Positions 25,239 through 34,112 of a DNA stretch of 64,000 nt are shown here, piece by piece. The first letter of the stretch is position 1. Every line of letters starts with the position of its first letter. Source of the DNA: SKLM01 sp964575455 (GTDB taxonomy: Bacteria; Chloroflexota; Anaerolineae; B4-G1); NCBI GenBank assembly GCA_964575455.1, contig CAZNRX010000003.1:1-64000 (forward strand), written 5' to 3'. The notes below the pieces were generated by a model. It saw nothing but the letters and a program-made list of their open reading frames with translations. It ran no database searches and was not told the origin of the DNA. A program made the position numbers and the translations under genes.

Positions 25239-25748
25239 GTGACAGAGAAGCCCCTAGAAGTTTCCGACGGCATGCTCGTCTGCCTTGACTATACACTCCG
25301 TCTAGACGACGGCCAGATCGTCGATAGCTCTGAGGATCGTGAGCCGATTGAGTTCGTGCAGGGCCAGCAACAGATTGTTCCGGGCCTGGAGCAGCAGCTC
25401 TACGGCATGGAGATCGGCGAGGAGAGAAATGTCGTTGTGGAACCCGCCCGTGGATACGGAGAGCGGAATCCGGAGGCCAATCAGGTCGTCCCCCGTGATG
25501 CGTTCCAGGAGGGCCTCGATCTCGAGCCCGGGATGCCCATCCAGGTGTCCGATGGCTCGGGACGAACGGCGACGGCTTTCGTGGCGAAGCTCGACGATGA
25601 ATCCGTGAAGCTCGATTTCAACCACCCGCTGGCGGGGGAGACCCTTCATTTTGATGTGGAGGTCGTGGACGTGCGTGAGGCGAACGCGGCCAACCTGGGG
25701 AGTGGCTGCAGCACGTGCAGCGGCTGCTCAACGCCCTCGGGATGTTGA
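25239..25748 (+). CDS. SlyD-like FKBP-type peptidyl-prolyl isomerase with Cys-rich tail
   Basis: The GTG at 25239 (AAAGGA 5 nt ahead) gives about 169 residues. The frame is open back to 25173, but the extra residues look non-coding. The FKBP core is of the SlyD type: DYTLRLDDGQIVDSS, IVPGLEQQLYGMEIGEERNV, YGERNP, then the insert-in-flap domain, and FNHPLAGETLHFDVEVVDV. The tail GCSTCSGCSTPSGC holds five Cys in 14 residues and probably binds metal, as the His/Cys tail of SlyD does. It is a folding helper, perhaps also a metal chaperone. A very strong terminator follows at 25771. Confidence 0.85.
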   Translation: MTEKPLEVSDGMLVCLDYTLRLDDGQIVDSSEDREPIEFVQGQQQIVPGLEQQLYGMEIGEERNVVVEPARGYGERNPEANQVVPRDAFQEGLDLEPGMPIQVSDGSGRTATAFVAKLDDESVKLDFNHPLAGETLHFDVEVVDVREANAANLGSGCSTCSGCSTPSGC

Positions 25749-25770
25749 TGGCCCTAGCTCAAGATAGTTG

Positions 25771-25806
25771 GCAGAAACCCGGACGAGCGTCCGGGTTTCT
25801 GCTTTA
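25771..25806 (+). terminator. Intrinsic terminator after FKBP gene
   Basis: GCAGAAACCCGGACG (25771-25785) and its exact complement CGTCCGGGTTTCTGC (25788-25802) form a perfect 15-bp stem with a 2-nt AG gap, followed by TTTAT. It separates this gene from the converging glycyl-radical enzyme gene. Confidence 0.8.
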
Positions 25807-25864
25807 TCGGTCATAAAGGTGTCCCCCAACCCGCTGTCGCGATTGAGGCACTCTATTAACTTCC

Positions 25865-28231
25865 TCAGAACGCTTGGTGCTCCGTGCGGGCGATGATCTC
25901 GTCCTGCAGTGCCTTGTTCAGGTCGCAGAAGTAGTCGCTGTAGCCGGCCACCCGTACGATCAGATCGCGGTACTGTTGTGGGTTCTCCTGCGCAGCGCGC
26001 AGCGTGGCCGCGTCAACCACGTTGAACTGGACGTGGTGCCCATCCATCGTGAAGAACGTGCGGACGAGGTGGACGAACTTCTCCAGCCCGTCGTCCCCCT
26101 CCAAGAGTCGCGGCGTGAGCTTCTGATTGAGGAGCGTGCCGCCAGTGCGCACGTGATCCATTTTGGTGACCGATTTGAGCACCGCTGTCGGCCCGTTTCG
26201 GTCCGCGCCCTGCACAGGCGAGATGCCCTCGGAGAGCGGGGCGCCAGCCCGCCGCCCATCCGGCGTGGCGCCGACAACCGAGCCGAAGTAGACGTGGACC
26301 GTGGTCGGCAACATGTTGACGCGATAAGTCCCTCCTCGCGGCGTCGGACGGCCGTCGACGGTGTCGAAGTAAGCGTCGAACACGTCGACCATCATCTCGT
26401 CGGCGTAATCATCGTCGTTCCCATACTTCGGCGTGCGGTTCAGAAGCATCTGGCGCAGCCTTTCTCCGCCCTCGAAGTCATCACGTAGCACTTCCAAGAG
26501 TTCTCCCGGCGTGAGCGTCTGTTCGTCGAAGACGTGGCACCTGATCGCAGTCAGCGCGTCGGCCATGGTGCCCAACCCCACGCCCTGGATGTAGTTGCTG
26601 TTGTAGCGGGCGCCGCCCGCGTGGTAGTCCTTGCCCTTGGCGATGCAGTCGTCGGTGAGCAGCGAGAGGAATGGCGCGGGCAGGTAGTGTGCGTAGAGCC
26701 GCTCAATGACGTTATTGCCGCGGATCTTGATGTCGATGAAGTGCTGTAGCTGCCGGCGGTAGGCCGTGAACAGCTCGTCGAACGTCTCGAAGTGAGCAGG
26801 ATCGCCGGTCTCTAGCCCGATCTTCCTGCCGCTACGCGGATCGACCCCGTTGTTGAGCGTGATCTCCAGCACCTTGGGCATGTTGAAGTAGCCTGTCAGG
26901 ATGTAGCTCTCCTTGCCGAAGGCGCCGGTCTCGACGCAGCCGCTGGTGCCGCCCGCGCGTGCGTCCTCGACCGACTTGCCCTGCCGGACCAACTCCTGGA
27001 CGACCAGGTCGCAGTTGAAAAGATCCGGTTTGCCCATACCCTCTCGGACCACGCGGGCCGCGTGCTCGAGAAACTGCCTGGGGCTCTTCTTGCTGACCTG
27101 AACGGAGGGGTTAGGCTGCACTTGTCGCATCGTCGCGATCACGTCCAGCATCAGATGGGAGAGATCGTTCGATCCGTCGGATCCGTCCCGCTTCAGCCCT
27201 CCCAGGTTGATCTGAACGAAGTCGGTGTAGGTGCTGCTCTCCTGGGCTGTGACACCGACCTTGGGTGGCGCTGGCTGATTGTCGAACTTGATCCACAGAC
27301 ACTGGAGCAGCTCCTCGGCCTCCCCGCGCGTGAGCGTGCCTTCCTCGATGCCTTGCTCGTAGAAGGGATAGAGGTGCTGATCCAGGTGACCAGGGCAGAA
27401 GGCGTCCCAGGGATTGAGCTCGGTGGTGACGCCCAGGTGAACGAACCAGTAGTATTGCAGCGCCTCCCAGAAATTGCGGGGGGCGTGGGCGGGGACGCGG
27501 GTGCAGATCTCGGCGATATGCTCGAGCTCTTGCTGGCGCTTGGGATCGTCCGTCTGCGTTGCCAACTCGCTTGCCTTCTCGGCGTGACGCTCCGCGAACC
27601 GGATCAGCGCGTCGGCGCAGATGCGCATCGCCTTGAGCTCCTCCTGCTTGTCGTAGGCCTCGGGATCTTTGAGATAGTCCAGCCGCTGCAGATGGTCCTC
27701 GATCTCCCACTTGAAGTCGAGCATCCCTTTGTGGTAGATCTTGTCGTCGAGCACGGTGTGCCCGGGTGAGCGTTGCTCCATGAACTCGGTGTAGACGCCG
27801 GCCTCGTAGGCCTCCTTCCACGCCTCCGTCATCTCCTGGAAGACGCGGTCGCGCATCGACCGACCCTGCCAGAACGGGATGATCGTCTCTTCGTGGGTCT
27901 TCCTCGCCCCCTCGCTGACGGCGAAGCTGATCTTCTCCCGCGAATGGAGAATGTCCAGGTCCTCCAGGGTGTGGCAGCAGAGCTCTGGGTAAGTTGGCGC
28001 AGCCTTGGGTGCCGGGCCTTTCTCGCCGACGATCAGTTCACCGTCGTTGATGCAGATCGTCTTGTGCTCCAGCAGGTGTCGAAAAACCAACGCGCGCTCC
28101 ACCGGCGCCGAGACTGGCCTTCGGCTCTGTCGGTAGAACTCGGTCAGCAACCTCGCCCGCTCAGTTGAGAGCGTTGGCGTTGCTTCGCGGCTCTGCTCCC
28201 GCAAGCGGGTCACACGTTCGCTCATCGCCAT
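25865..28231 (-). CDS. Glycyl-radical enzyme, trans-4-hydroxy-L-proline dehydratase-like (HypD-like)
   Basis: Start at ATG 28231 (MAMSERVTRLREQ) with GGAGG about 12 nt before; the open frame upstream only mirrors the activase gene. The product is about 788 residues. The active-site Cys432 lies in GTSGCVETG, where GCVE (Glu434) marks the dehydratase/lyase branch rather than pyruvate formate-lyase. The radical Gly763 lies in RVAGYSDYFCDL near the C-terminus. Stretches such as CINDGELIVGEKG, YTEFMEQRSPGHTV, QPAPPKVGVTAQESSTYTDF and NTPKYGNDDDYADE-like text agree closely with my memory of hydroxyproline dehydratase (HypD), which turns hydroxyproline to pyrroline-5-carboxylate. Other GCVE enzymes remain possible. 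It is downstream of its activase and a Liv-type transporter, and would work only without oxygen. Confidence 0.75.
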   Translation of the reverse strand: MAMSERVTRLREQSREATPTLSTERARLLTEFYRQSRRPVSAPVERALVFRHLLEHKTICINDGELIVGEKGPAPKAAPTYPELCCHTLEDLDILHSREKISFAVSEGARKTHEETIIPFWQGRSMRDRVFQEMTEAWKEAYEAGVYTEFMEQRSPGHTVLDDKIYHKGMLDFKWEIEDHLQRLDYLKDPEAYDKQEELKAMRICADALIRFAERHAEKASELATQTDDPKRQQELEHIAEICTRVPAHAPRNFWEALQYYWFVHLGVTTELNPWDAFCPGHLDQHLYPFYEQGIEEGTLTRGEAEELLQCLWIKFDNQPAPPKVGVTAQESSTYTDFVQINLGGLKRDGSDGSNDLSHLMLDVIATMRQVQPNPSVQVSKKSPRQFLEHAARVVREGMGKPDLFNCDLVVQELVRQGKSVEDARAGGTSGCVETGAFGKESYILTGYFNMPKVLEITLNNGVDPRSGRKIGLETGDPAHFETFDELFTAYRRQLQHFIDIKIRGNNVIERLYAHYLPAPFLSLLTDDCIAKGKDYHAGGARYNSNYIQGVGLGTMADALTAIRCHVFDEQTLTPGELLEVLRDDFEGGERLRQMLLNRTPKYGNDDDYADEMMVDVFDAYFDTVDGRPTPRGGTYRVNMLPTTVHVYFGSVVGATPDGRRAGAPLSEGISPVQGADRNGPTAVLKSVTKMDHVRTGGTLLNQKLTPRLLEGDDGLEKFVHLVRTFFTMDGHHVQFNVVDAATLRAAQENPQQYRDLIVRVAGYSDYFCDLNKALQDEIIARTEHQAF

Positions 28232-28257
28232 AACAGATCCACCTCCAGACTGTGGAG

Positions 28258-29178
28258 TCACCGGCTGAAAATATCGGTCGCCCCTGACACGGACACGCCA
28301 CGGGAGCCAAGCATTCGCGCGATCTCTGCCATCCGATCCTCGGACGGTGGATCGGTCTCTGGCATCGGGCATATCTTTCCCAGTTGCCGATATTTGCTCT
28401 GCCCAATCCGATGGTAAGACAGCAACTCGACGCGCTCCAGAGACGGCAGCTCGGCGGCGAAGGCCCCGATCGCGTGGACGGTCTCCTCGTCGTCGTTGAT
28501 CCCCGGGATGATAGGCACGCGCAGGACGATGCGGTGGCCCTTGCGCGAGAGTCGCCGTAGGTTCTCCAGAATGCGCACATTGGAAGCGCCGGTCACCTCG
28601 CGGTGACGCACGTCGTCGATCAGTTTGAGGTCGTACAGAAACAGATCCACGTCCGCCCGCACGCTCTCGACCACGTCCCAGTGCGCAAAACCGCACGTAT
28701 CCAGGGTGGTATGCAGGGCCGCCGCTTTGCATGCCCGAAGGAGCTCCCCGAGGAAGATGGGCTGAGTCAGGGGCTCGCCTCCTGAGAAGGTCACCCCACC
28801 GCCGGATTGGTCGTAGAACGCGCTGTCGCGCTCGATCGCGTCCATCACCTCCACGACGGTCATCTCACGGCCCACGACCTCGCGCGCCTCGGCGTAACAG
28901 ACCTCGGCGCAGGCGCCACAGCTGATGCAGCAGACCCGATCGGTGACCATTCGCTCCCCATTCTGGAAGATCGCGCCACACTCACAGACCTCCAGGCAGG
29001 CCCCGCAGCCGATACAGCGCTCTGGCCGGAGAATAAGCTCCGGCTGCGATGCTTGACCCTCCGGGTTGTGACACCACCAGCAGCGCAGGGGGCATCCTTT
29101 GAGGAAGACGGTGGTGCGGATGCCCGGGCCATCGTGGATGGAGAATCTCTTGATGTCAAAGACGATACCCGTCGCCAA
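28258..29178 (-). CDS. Glycyl-radical enzyme activase (radical SAM)
   Basis: The protein has 306 residues. Near the N-terminus DIKRFSIHDGPGIRTTVFLKGCPLRCWWCHNPEG carries the radical SAM CxxxCxxC (the segment is typical of PflA-like activases). Two ferredoxin-type clusters follow (CIGCGACLEVCECG and CCISCGACAEVCYAEA), as in activases of the dehydratase-type glycyl-radical enzymes. It uses S-adenosylmethionine to install the glycyl radical on the enzyme encoded 27 nt downstream. The start is a TTG at 29178 with only a weak ribosome site. It sits 22 nt after livG, so it probably belongs to the transporter operon. Confidence 0.9.
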   Translation of the reverse strand: MATGIVFDIKRFSIHDGPGIRTTVFLKGCPLRCWWCHNPEGQASQPELILRPERCIGCGACLEVCECGAIFQNGERMVTDRVCCISCGACAEVCYAEAREVVGREMTVVEVMDAIERDSAFYDQSGGGVTFSGGEPLTQPIFLGELLRACKAAALHTTLDTCGFAHWDVVESVRADVDLFLYDLKLIDDVRHREVTGASNVRILENLRRLSRKGHRIVLRVPIIPGINDDEETVHAIGAFAAELPSLERVELLSYHRIGQSKYRQLGKICPMPETDPPSEDRMAEIARMLGSRGVSVSGATDIFSR

Positions 29179-29200
29179 GGCCGCCCCTGCCGTTCCTACC

Positions 29201-29980
29201 TCACCGCCACTCTTTGCCCCCCACGGCCTCCTCCGTTCCTAGATAGGCCTCAATGACGCGCTTGTCATTCTGGACAGCCGTTGGCTCGCCGGACGCAATC
29301 ACTTTTCCCGTGTCCAGGACGTACACGTGCTCGCAGACGTTGCTGATGACACGCATCTTGTGCTCTACGACCATCATCGTCTTGCCCTCGGCATGAATGT
29401 CCTTGAGCAGATCCATGATCTGATCCGTCAAGGCCAGGTCGACGCCGGCCGTGGGCTCGTCCAGCAGCAGCAGGTCAGCGTCGGTCATAAGCGTCTGGGC
29501 TATCGCCAGCAGCTTGACTTGGCCACCGGAGAGGCTCCCGGTGAGCTCGTTGCGCTGTTCGAGGAGCCCCACCCGCTCTAACAACTCCTCGGCCCGCTCA
29601 ATCATCGCCCTATCCTGACGGCGAACGGAGGCCCAGCGCAGAAAGATCGCTATCGGGCTCTCGCCGATCAGGCTTTGTCCGGCCACGAGCATGTTCTCCA
29701 TGACGGTCATCCCTCGCGGCACCTGAGGGATTTGGAAGGATCGAACCATGCCAAGATCCGCGATGCTGTGAGGAGGCAGGTCGCCGATCGACTCCTCTCG
29801 CAAGGTGACTGTGCCTTTGTCCTTCTCGTAGAACCCGGTGATGACGTTGAACAGCGTCGTCTTCCCGGACCCGTTAGGTCCGATGAGCCCCGTGATCGTT
29901 CCCTCTTCGACGGTTAAGGAGACGTCCTTCAGCGCTTGAAGGCCGCCGAATGCCTTGTCGATATCTCTGACCTTTAACAT
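29201..29980 (-). CDS. livG: Branched-chain-amino-acid-type ABC transporter ATPase (LivG)
   Basis: The protein has 259 residues. Walker A GLIGPNGSGKTTLFNVITG, the signature LSGGQVKLLAIAQTL and Walker B DLLLLDEPTAGVDL are all present, with the C-terminal extension typical of LivG. It is one of two ATPases of the importer encoded here, in the order livF, substrate-binding protein, livH, livM, livG. The substrate may be hydroxyproline or a related imino acid rather than leucine, judging from the catabolic genes around it. Confidence 0.9.
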   Translation of the reverse strand: MLKVRDIDKAFGGLQALKDVSLTVEEGTITGLIGPNGSGKTTLFNVITGFYEKDKGTVTLREESIGDLPPHSIADLGMVRSFQIPQVPRGMTVMENMLVAGQSLIGESPIAIFLRWASVRRQDRAMIERAEELLERVGLLEQRNELTGSLSGGQVKLLAIAQTLMTDADLLLLDEPTAGVDLALTDQIMDLLKDIHAEGKTMMVVEHKMRVISNVCEHVYVLDTGKVIASGEPTAVQNDKRVIEAYLGTEEAVGGKEWR

Positions 29981-29983
29981 AGG

Positions 29984-30910
29984 CTACTCTCCTCCTGAAC
30001 GTCCCTCAGCGTCTGCATCCGTGTAGGAAATCACCCGCTTTCGCTCCGGAAGGATACCCTGAGGGCGAGCGACCACAAAGGCAATCGTCAGTAAGCCGAT
30101 CGAGAGAGTACGCAGAGCCGCCACCAGGCTCGTGGGCAGATAGAGGAAATCCTTTAGAAGCCGCGTCGACGTGTTGAGCAGCGTGATGGCCAGCGCGCCC
30201 ACCATAACCCCCTTGGCATTACCCGAGCCGCCAACGATGATCATCGTCCAGATCAAGAAGGTCACCGCTGGCGCGAAGGTCTCGGGGCTGACGAAGGTGA
30301 TGTAGTGGGCGTATAGGCTTCCACCTAGGGCCGCCACCAGGCCACCGATGATCATCGCCATTGCCTTGAACCGGAAGACATCCTTCCCCAGCGCTTCCAT
30401 GAGGTCCTCTGTCTCTCGCAGGCCTCGTAGCACGCGACCAAAGGGCGCAGCGTTGAGTCGCTCCAGGGCGAAGTAGACCAGGGCCAGGCAGACGAGAACG
30501 AAGAAGAAGTAGAAGACCGAGTAGGAGTCACCGAAGAGCGAGGATAGCGGTCGGGGGATGCCGCGCAGGCCGAAGGGGCCCTCGGCGAGCCATTTCTCGT
30601 TGTTGATGAACAGTCGGAGGCTCTCTGCTGCAGCAATGCTCACGATAGCCCAGTAGTCGGACCTGAGATTATGAGAGGGCAGAGCGATGATGAGGGCGAA
30701 GATGGCGGAGATCACCATCCCGGCCAGCACCCCAAAGACAAAGGGTGCACCCGCCATGTACATCAGCGCCGAGGTGTAGGCCCCAACCATCATGAAGGCG
30801 GCCTGACCGAAGTTCGACAGGCCGGTGAGGCCGACCTGGAAGTTGAGGCTCAGAGCCGCGATGGCGAAGATACCCGTCATGACCAGGAAGTGAATCAGAA
30901 AAGCGAACAT
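29984..30910 (-). CDS. livM: Liv-type ABC transporter permease (LivM)
   Basis: The product has about 308 residues. Start at the ATG near 30910 (MFAFLIHFLVMTG) with AAGGAG about 8 nt before it; the open frame runs further upstream but overlaps livH. There are eight to nine membrane segments. Landmarks are the early GLSNFGQAAFMMVGAYTSAL, the family loop LRGLRETEDLMEALGKDVFR and the late GGSGNAKGVMVGA. It forms the membrane channel with LivH. It overlaps or abuts the livH stop and is followed 3 nt later by livG. Confidence 0.9.
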   Translation of the reverse strand: MFAFLIHFLVMTGIFAIAALSLNFQVGLTGLSNFGQAAFMMVGAYTSALMYMAGAPFVFGVLAGMVISAIFALIIALPSHNLRSDYWAIVSIAAAESLRLFINNEKWLAEGPFGLRGIPRPLSSLFGDSYSVFYFFFVLVCLALVYFALERLNAAPFGRVLRGLRETEDLMEALGKDVFRFKAMAMIIGGLVAALGGSLYAHYITFVSPETFAPAVTFLIWTMIIVGGSGNAKGVMVGALAITLLNTSTRLLKDFLYLPTSLVAALRTLSIGLLTIAFVVARPQGILPERKRVISYTDADAEGRSGGE

Positions 30911-30911
30911 G

Positions 30912-31790
30912 CTATGACTCCTTTCTTCCCAGCACACCGGTGGGTCGGATGAGAAGGGTAAGGATGAGGACGATAAACGCAAGAGCAGGCTTATAGCGGA
31001 CCGGGAACTGGAAACCGCCTATGTTGATCGCCAGGCCGATGTTCTCGGCTGCGGCGAAGATCAGCGAGCCCACCATGGCTCCGTAGACGTTGCCGATCCC
31101 GCCCAGGATGACGACACAGAAGGTGGCCAACAGAATCACCTGACCCATGCTGGGGCGGAGCTGTGTCTCCAGGCCAATCAAGATCCCGCCGATAGCGGCG
31201 AAAGCGCAGGCCAGGAACCAGACGTAGAGCACGACGCGCTCGGTGTCGATGCCGCTTGCCTCGGCCAGCTCGCGGTTGTCAGACGTAGCGCGGATGGAGC
31301 GGCCAAGGTTGGTGCGATGAAGAAAGATGTGGAAGCCCAGCATAGCCACGCCCGCGACCACCACGATCAGGATACGGATGGGGGTGACCGTCGCTCCTAG
31401 GATATGCAGCGGCTCTTGGATACCCAGGCCGTAGTCCTTGATCTGGCCGCCCCAGAACACCTGGACGAGGCTGCGTATGGCCTGTGCTAGGCCGATGGAC
31501 GCGACCATCCGGATGAACGCGCTGCTCTCCCGCAGCCAGCGGAAGATGGCCCGGTCGGTGAGCATCCCCAGCAACCCGGTGATGATCACTGCCAATATGG
31601 CGGCCAGGATCAGATTCATGCCGAGGCCCACGGAGAACAAAAGGGCGATGTAAGCACCAAGCGTGGCAAATGAGTTCTGAGCGAAGCTGGCGAAGTCGAG
31701 GAGATCGTACACCAGCGTGAGGCTGATGCCGATCAGGGCTAGCTCACTGGCTCGGGTCAGGATGTTGAATATCAGCTGAGTTATCTGCAC
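30912..31790 (-). CDS. livH: Liv-type ABC transporter permease (LivH)
   Basis: The protein has 292 residues with about eight hydrophobic segments. Landmarks of LivH are GISLTLVYDLLDFASFAQNS, RATSDNRELAEASGIDTERV and VVILGGIGNVYGAMVG. The start is GTG at 31790, with GGAGG about 6 nt upstream. A perfect 15-bp hairpin lies between the substrate-binding protein gene and this gene and may set their expression ratio. Confidence 0.9.
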   Translation of the reverse strand: MQITQLIFNILTRASELALIGISLTLVYDLLDFASFAQNSFATLGAYIALLFSVGLGMNLILAAILAVIITGLLGMLTDRAIFRWLRESSAFIRMVASIGLAQAIRSLVQVFWGGQIKDYGLGIQEPLHILGATVTPIRILIVVVAGVAMLGFHIFLHRTNLGRSIRATSDNRELAEASGIDTERVVLYVWFLACAFAAIGGILIGLETQLRPSMGQVILLATFCVVILGGIGNVYGAMVGSLIFAAAENIGLAINIGGFQFPVRYKPALAFIVLILTLLIRPTGVLGRKES

Positions 31791-31842
31791 TTGGACCTCC
31801 CTTTAGGTCAGGGGCAGGATCATCAGGGGGAACGGAGACATA

Positions 31843-31878
31843 ACGTGGCAGCGCGCTCAAAGAAGCGCGCTGCCACGT
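31843..31878. promoter_or_regulatory. Perfect 15-bp hairpin between binding-protein and permease genes
   Basis: ACGTGGCAGCGCGCT (31843-31857) and AGCGCGCTGCCACGT (31864-31878) are exact complements around the loop CAAAGA. On the - strand no T-run follows, so it is not a standard terminator. Such hairpins often protect the 3' end of the binding-protein message. Confidence 0.65.
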
Positions 31879-31886
31879 CATCGCTG

Positions 31887-33008
31887 CTACTGGTTGTAGA
31901 GTTCCACCTTGCCGTCTGTGTAGATTAGTCGATCGTAGGGCTGCTCGAGCCGCTGACCGTTCTCATCGAACTCAAGCTTGCCGGTCGCAGCGTCGTATTC
32001 CTTGGCGACCTTGGGTAGGGCCTCCTTGATGTCGGCCGCGTCGGTGCTGTCGGCCTCCCGCATAGCGAGCGCGATCAGCCACGCAGCGTCATAGGCTAGG
32101 TAGCTGAACGGCCCACCTGGCTCTTCGCCGAACTTCTCCTTGAAAGCCTCCGTAAAGGCCTCGCCAGCCGGCATGTGATAGGCGGGCTCGAGGCCGATGT
32201 GGCCCTCGACCGTCTCTGGGTCGGCAACGCCGGTGCACATCGTCAGGTAGCCGCCGATCCATTGGGCTTCCTTGCCCATCTCCATAGCCTGCTTGGTCAG
32301 GATCTTCGACTCCTCGCCGTAGGCGGTGTAGAGGATGGCCTCGGGATCGCCGTCGAACAACCTCTCCAGCTCGGCGCGGTAGTCTGTCTGGGCCAGAGGG
32401 TACTCGATGATGCTCGTGATCTCGCCGCCCGCCTCTTCAAACGTCTTGACCATCCACTCCTCCATCCCGATGCCGAAGGGGTTGTTCGGCACCAGGACAG
32501 CGGCCTTGGTGTAGCCTTCCTCCAGCGCCATGTTCGCCTGCTCTGAGCCCATCAGGTGATCCAGGCCAATGGTGCTGAAGAAGTAGTCCCCCACCTCGGC
32601 GCACTTAGGGGACGTGGATCCCGGGTTGACCATGACCACGCCCTGCTCCTGTGCGTAGGCGGCCGCTGGGAGCGTCACGCCGCTGGAGAAGATGCCGACG
32701 GTAGCCGGGACCTTGTTCACGTCGATGAGCTTGTGAGCGGCGTCGGTGCCGGCCTCAGGGCGCGACTCGCTGTCCTCGAAGATGACTTTCAGATCGCGAC
32801 CGTTGATGCCTCCGTCAGCGTTGATCTGCTCAACCGCCAGTTCCACGCCCCGGCGCTCATCGATCCCCTCGTGCGTCGATGCACCTGTAAGGGGGAAGAT
32901 GGCACCGATGGTGACCTCTGCGCCTCCACCAAGTTGTCCACACGCGGCAGTGGGGAGCAAGAGAACGATAACCACCATTAGGGCGACAAGTTTGTGCAGC
33001 GTCTTCAC
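31887..33008 (-). CDS. Liv-type substrate-binding lipoprotein
   Basis: The GTG at 33008 with AGGAGG 6 nt ahead opens a lipoprotein signal: VKTLHKLVALMVVIVLLLPT followed by AAC, so Cys23 would carry the lipid. Longer upstream frames lack any signal. The mature part (about 350 residues) is a LivJ/LivK-like periplasmic-binding fold: VTIGAIFPLTGASTHEGID, AHKLIDVNKVPATVGIFSSGV, GVVMVNPGSTSPK. It captures the substrate outside the membrane and delivers it to LivHM. The ligand is unknown; the genomic setting suggests an amino or imino acid. Confidence 0.9.
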   Translation of the reverse strand: MKTLHKLVALMVVIVLLLPTAACGQLGGGAEVTIGAIFPLTGASTHEGIDERRGVELAVEQINADGGINGRDLKVIFEDSESRPEAGTDAAHKLIDVNKVPATVGIFSSGVTLPAAAYAQEQGVVMVNPGSTSPKCAEVGDYFFSTIGLDHLMGSEQANMALEEGYTKAAVLVPNNPFGIGMEEWMVKTFEEAGGEITSIIEYPLAQTDYRAELERLFDGDPEAILYTAYGEESKILTKQAMEMGKEAQWIGGYLTMCTGVADPETVEGHIGLEPAYHMPAGEAFTEAFKEKFGEEPGGPFSYLAYDAAWLIALAMREADSTDAADIKEALPKVAKEYDAATGKLEFDENGQRLEQPYDRLIYTDGKVELYNQ

Positions 33009-33034
33009 TTCAAACCTCCTCTTGGACTCTACTT

Positions 33035-33052
33035 GACGCTTTCTTAAGCGTC
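33035..33052. other. Small inverted repeat upstream of binding-protein gene
   Basis: GACGCTT (33035-33041) and AAGCGTC (33046-33052) flank TCTT. It lies about 27 nt before the GTG of the binding protein, in its leader, and could be an operator or a small stem. Nothing else recognisable is in the 183-nt gap to livF. Confidence 0.35.
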
Positions 33053-33191
33053 GGTACTTACCGTGGAACAGATATGACAACACTATTACGTCAGATTCCA
33101 GCACCACCTCCTTCCTATTTGCGCACGTGTGAGGTTGCAGAATGGGTGGCCCACTGGGGAGGCGCTTCAACGCCAGGGTAGACCGTCGATG

Positions 33192-33905
33192 CTAGTCCCC
33201 ACCAAGGTAAGCAGCCTTCACCTGAGGATCCGCTCTGAGCTCCTCGACTGATCCCTTGAGGACGACACGGCCTGACTCAATGACGTAGCCGCGCTCGGCG
33301 ATGGAGAACGCCATTCGAGCGTTCTGCTCAACGATCAGAATGGTCATACCCTTCACGTTCAGCTTCCGTGTGACGTCAAAGATCTCCTGCACGAGGAAGG
33401 GGGCCAGACCCATCGAGGGCTCGTCGAGGAGAAGCAGATCAACGTCGGCCATCAACGCTCGAGCGATGGATAGCATCTGTCGCTCACCACCGCTGAGGGT
33501 GCCAGCGATCTGAGTCGTCCGCTCCTCCAGGCGAGGGAAGACGGAGTATACCCACTCCAGGTCTCGCTCAACAGCTCGGTGATCCTTGCGAGTGATAGCC
33601 CCCATCTTCAAGTTCTCCATCACCGTCAGTGTGGGGAACACCTGATGACCATCGGGAACGAGGACAAGACCCTTTGTGACGAGTCGATGGGCGGGCGTGC
33701 CCTGGATCTCCTGGCCTTTGAACCTCACGCGGCCAGATCGTGGGGCGAGGAGGCCGCTGATTGTCTTCAAGGTCGTCGTCTTGCCGGCTCCGTTAGCCCC
33801 GATCATCGTCACGATCTCCCCGTCTTCTACGTGCAGGGAGACGCCAAACAACGCCTGCATATCGCCGTAGTAAGTGTGTATGTCCTCTACTTCCAGGATG
33901 GCCAT
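33192..33905 (-). CDS. livF: Branched-chain-amino-acid-type ABC transporter ATPase (LivF)
   Basis: The protein has 237 residues with Walker A MIGANGAGKTTTLKTISGLL, signature LSGGERQMLSIARALM and Walker B DLLLLDEPSMGLAP, all in the LivF form. ATG at 33905 has AAGGAG 5 nt ahead. It is the first gene of the transporter operon, behind a strong promoter at 33980-34008. LivF usually comes last in this operon type, so this order is less common. Confidence 0.9.
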   Translation of the reverse strand: MAILEVEDIHTYYGDMQALFGVSLHVEDGEIVTMIGANGAGKTTTLKTISGLLAPRSGRVRFKGQEIQGTPAHRLVTKGLVLVPDGHQVFPTLTVMENLKMGAITRKDHRAVERDLEWVYSVFPRLEERTTQIAGTLSGGERQMLSIARALMADVDLLLLDEPSMGLAPFLVQEIFDVTRKLNVKGMTILIVEQNARMAFSIAERGYVIESGRVVLKGSVEELRADPQVKAAYLGGD

Positions 33906-33979
33906 GGATGCTCCTTCTCAACTATGCAGCCCTGAGCGGAAGGCTGAATCGGCGTGGGGTATAGGCAAAACCACGCAGG

Positions 33980-34008
33980 ATTATATTCGCAGAATATCGG
34001 GGTGTCAA
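33980..34008 (-). promoter_or_regulatory. Consensus sigma-70 promoter of the Liv/glycyl-radical operon
   Basis: On the - strand a perfect TTGACA (34008-34003), a 17-nt spacer and a perfect TATAAT (33985-33980). It is the best promoter in the window and lies about 75 nt before livF. It suggests the transporter, activase and radical enzyme can be made independently of the oxidoreductase genes upstream. Confidence 0.75.
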
Positions 34009-34112
34009 GTGTGCAATCCTCTCATTTCGATAGGACAACCCTCATACTTCCTACCCCTACCGAGTAGGATTGACACAGTCGCTCAAAGACATGGTGTTTC
34101 TTCGTCTGTGGG

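Noticed and set aside
28258..28732. Extended N-terminus of the glycyl-radical enzyme up to 28732
   Set aside because: The extra text only mirrors the activase gene in another phase. The ATG at 28231 has a good ribosome site and begins the family-like sequence.
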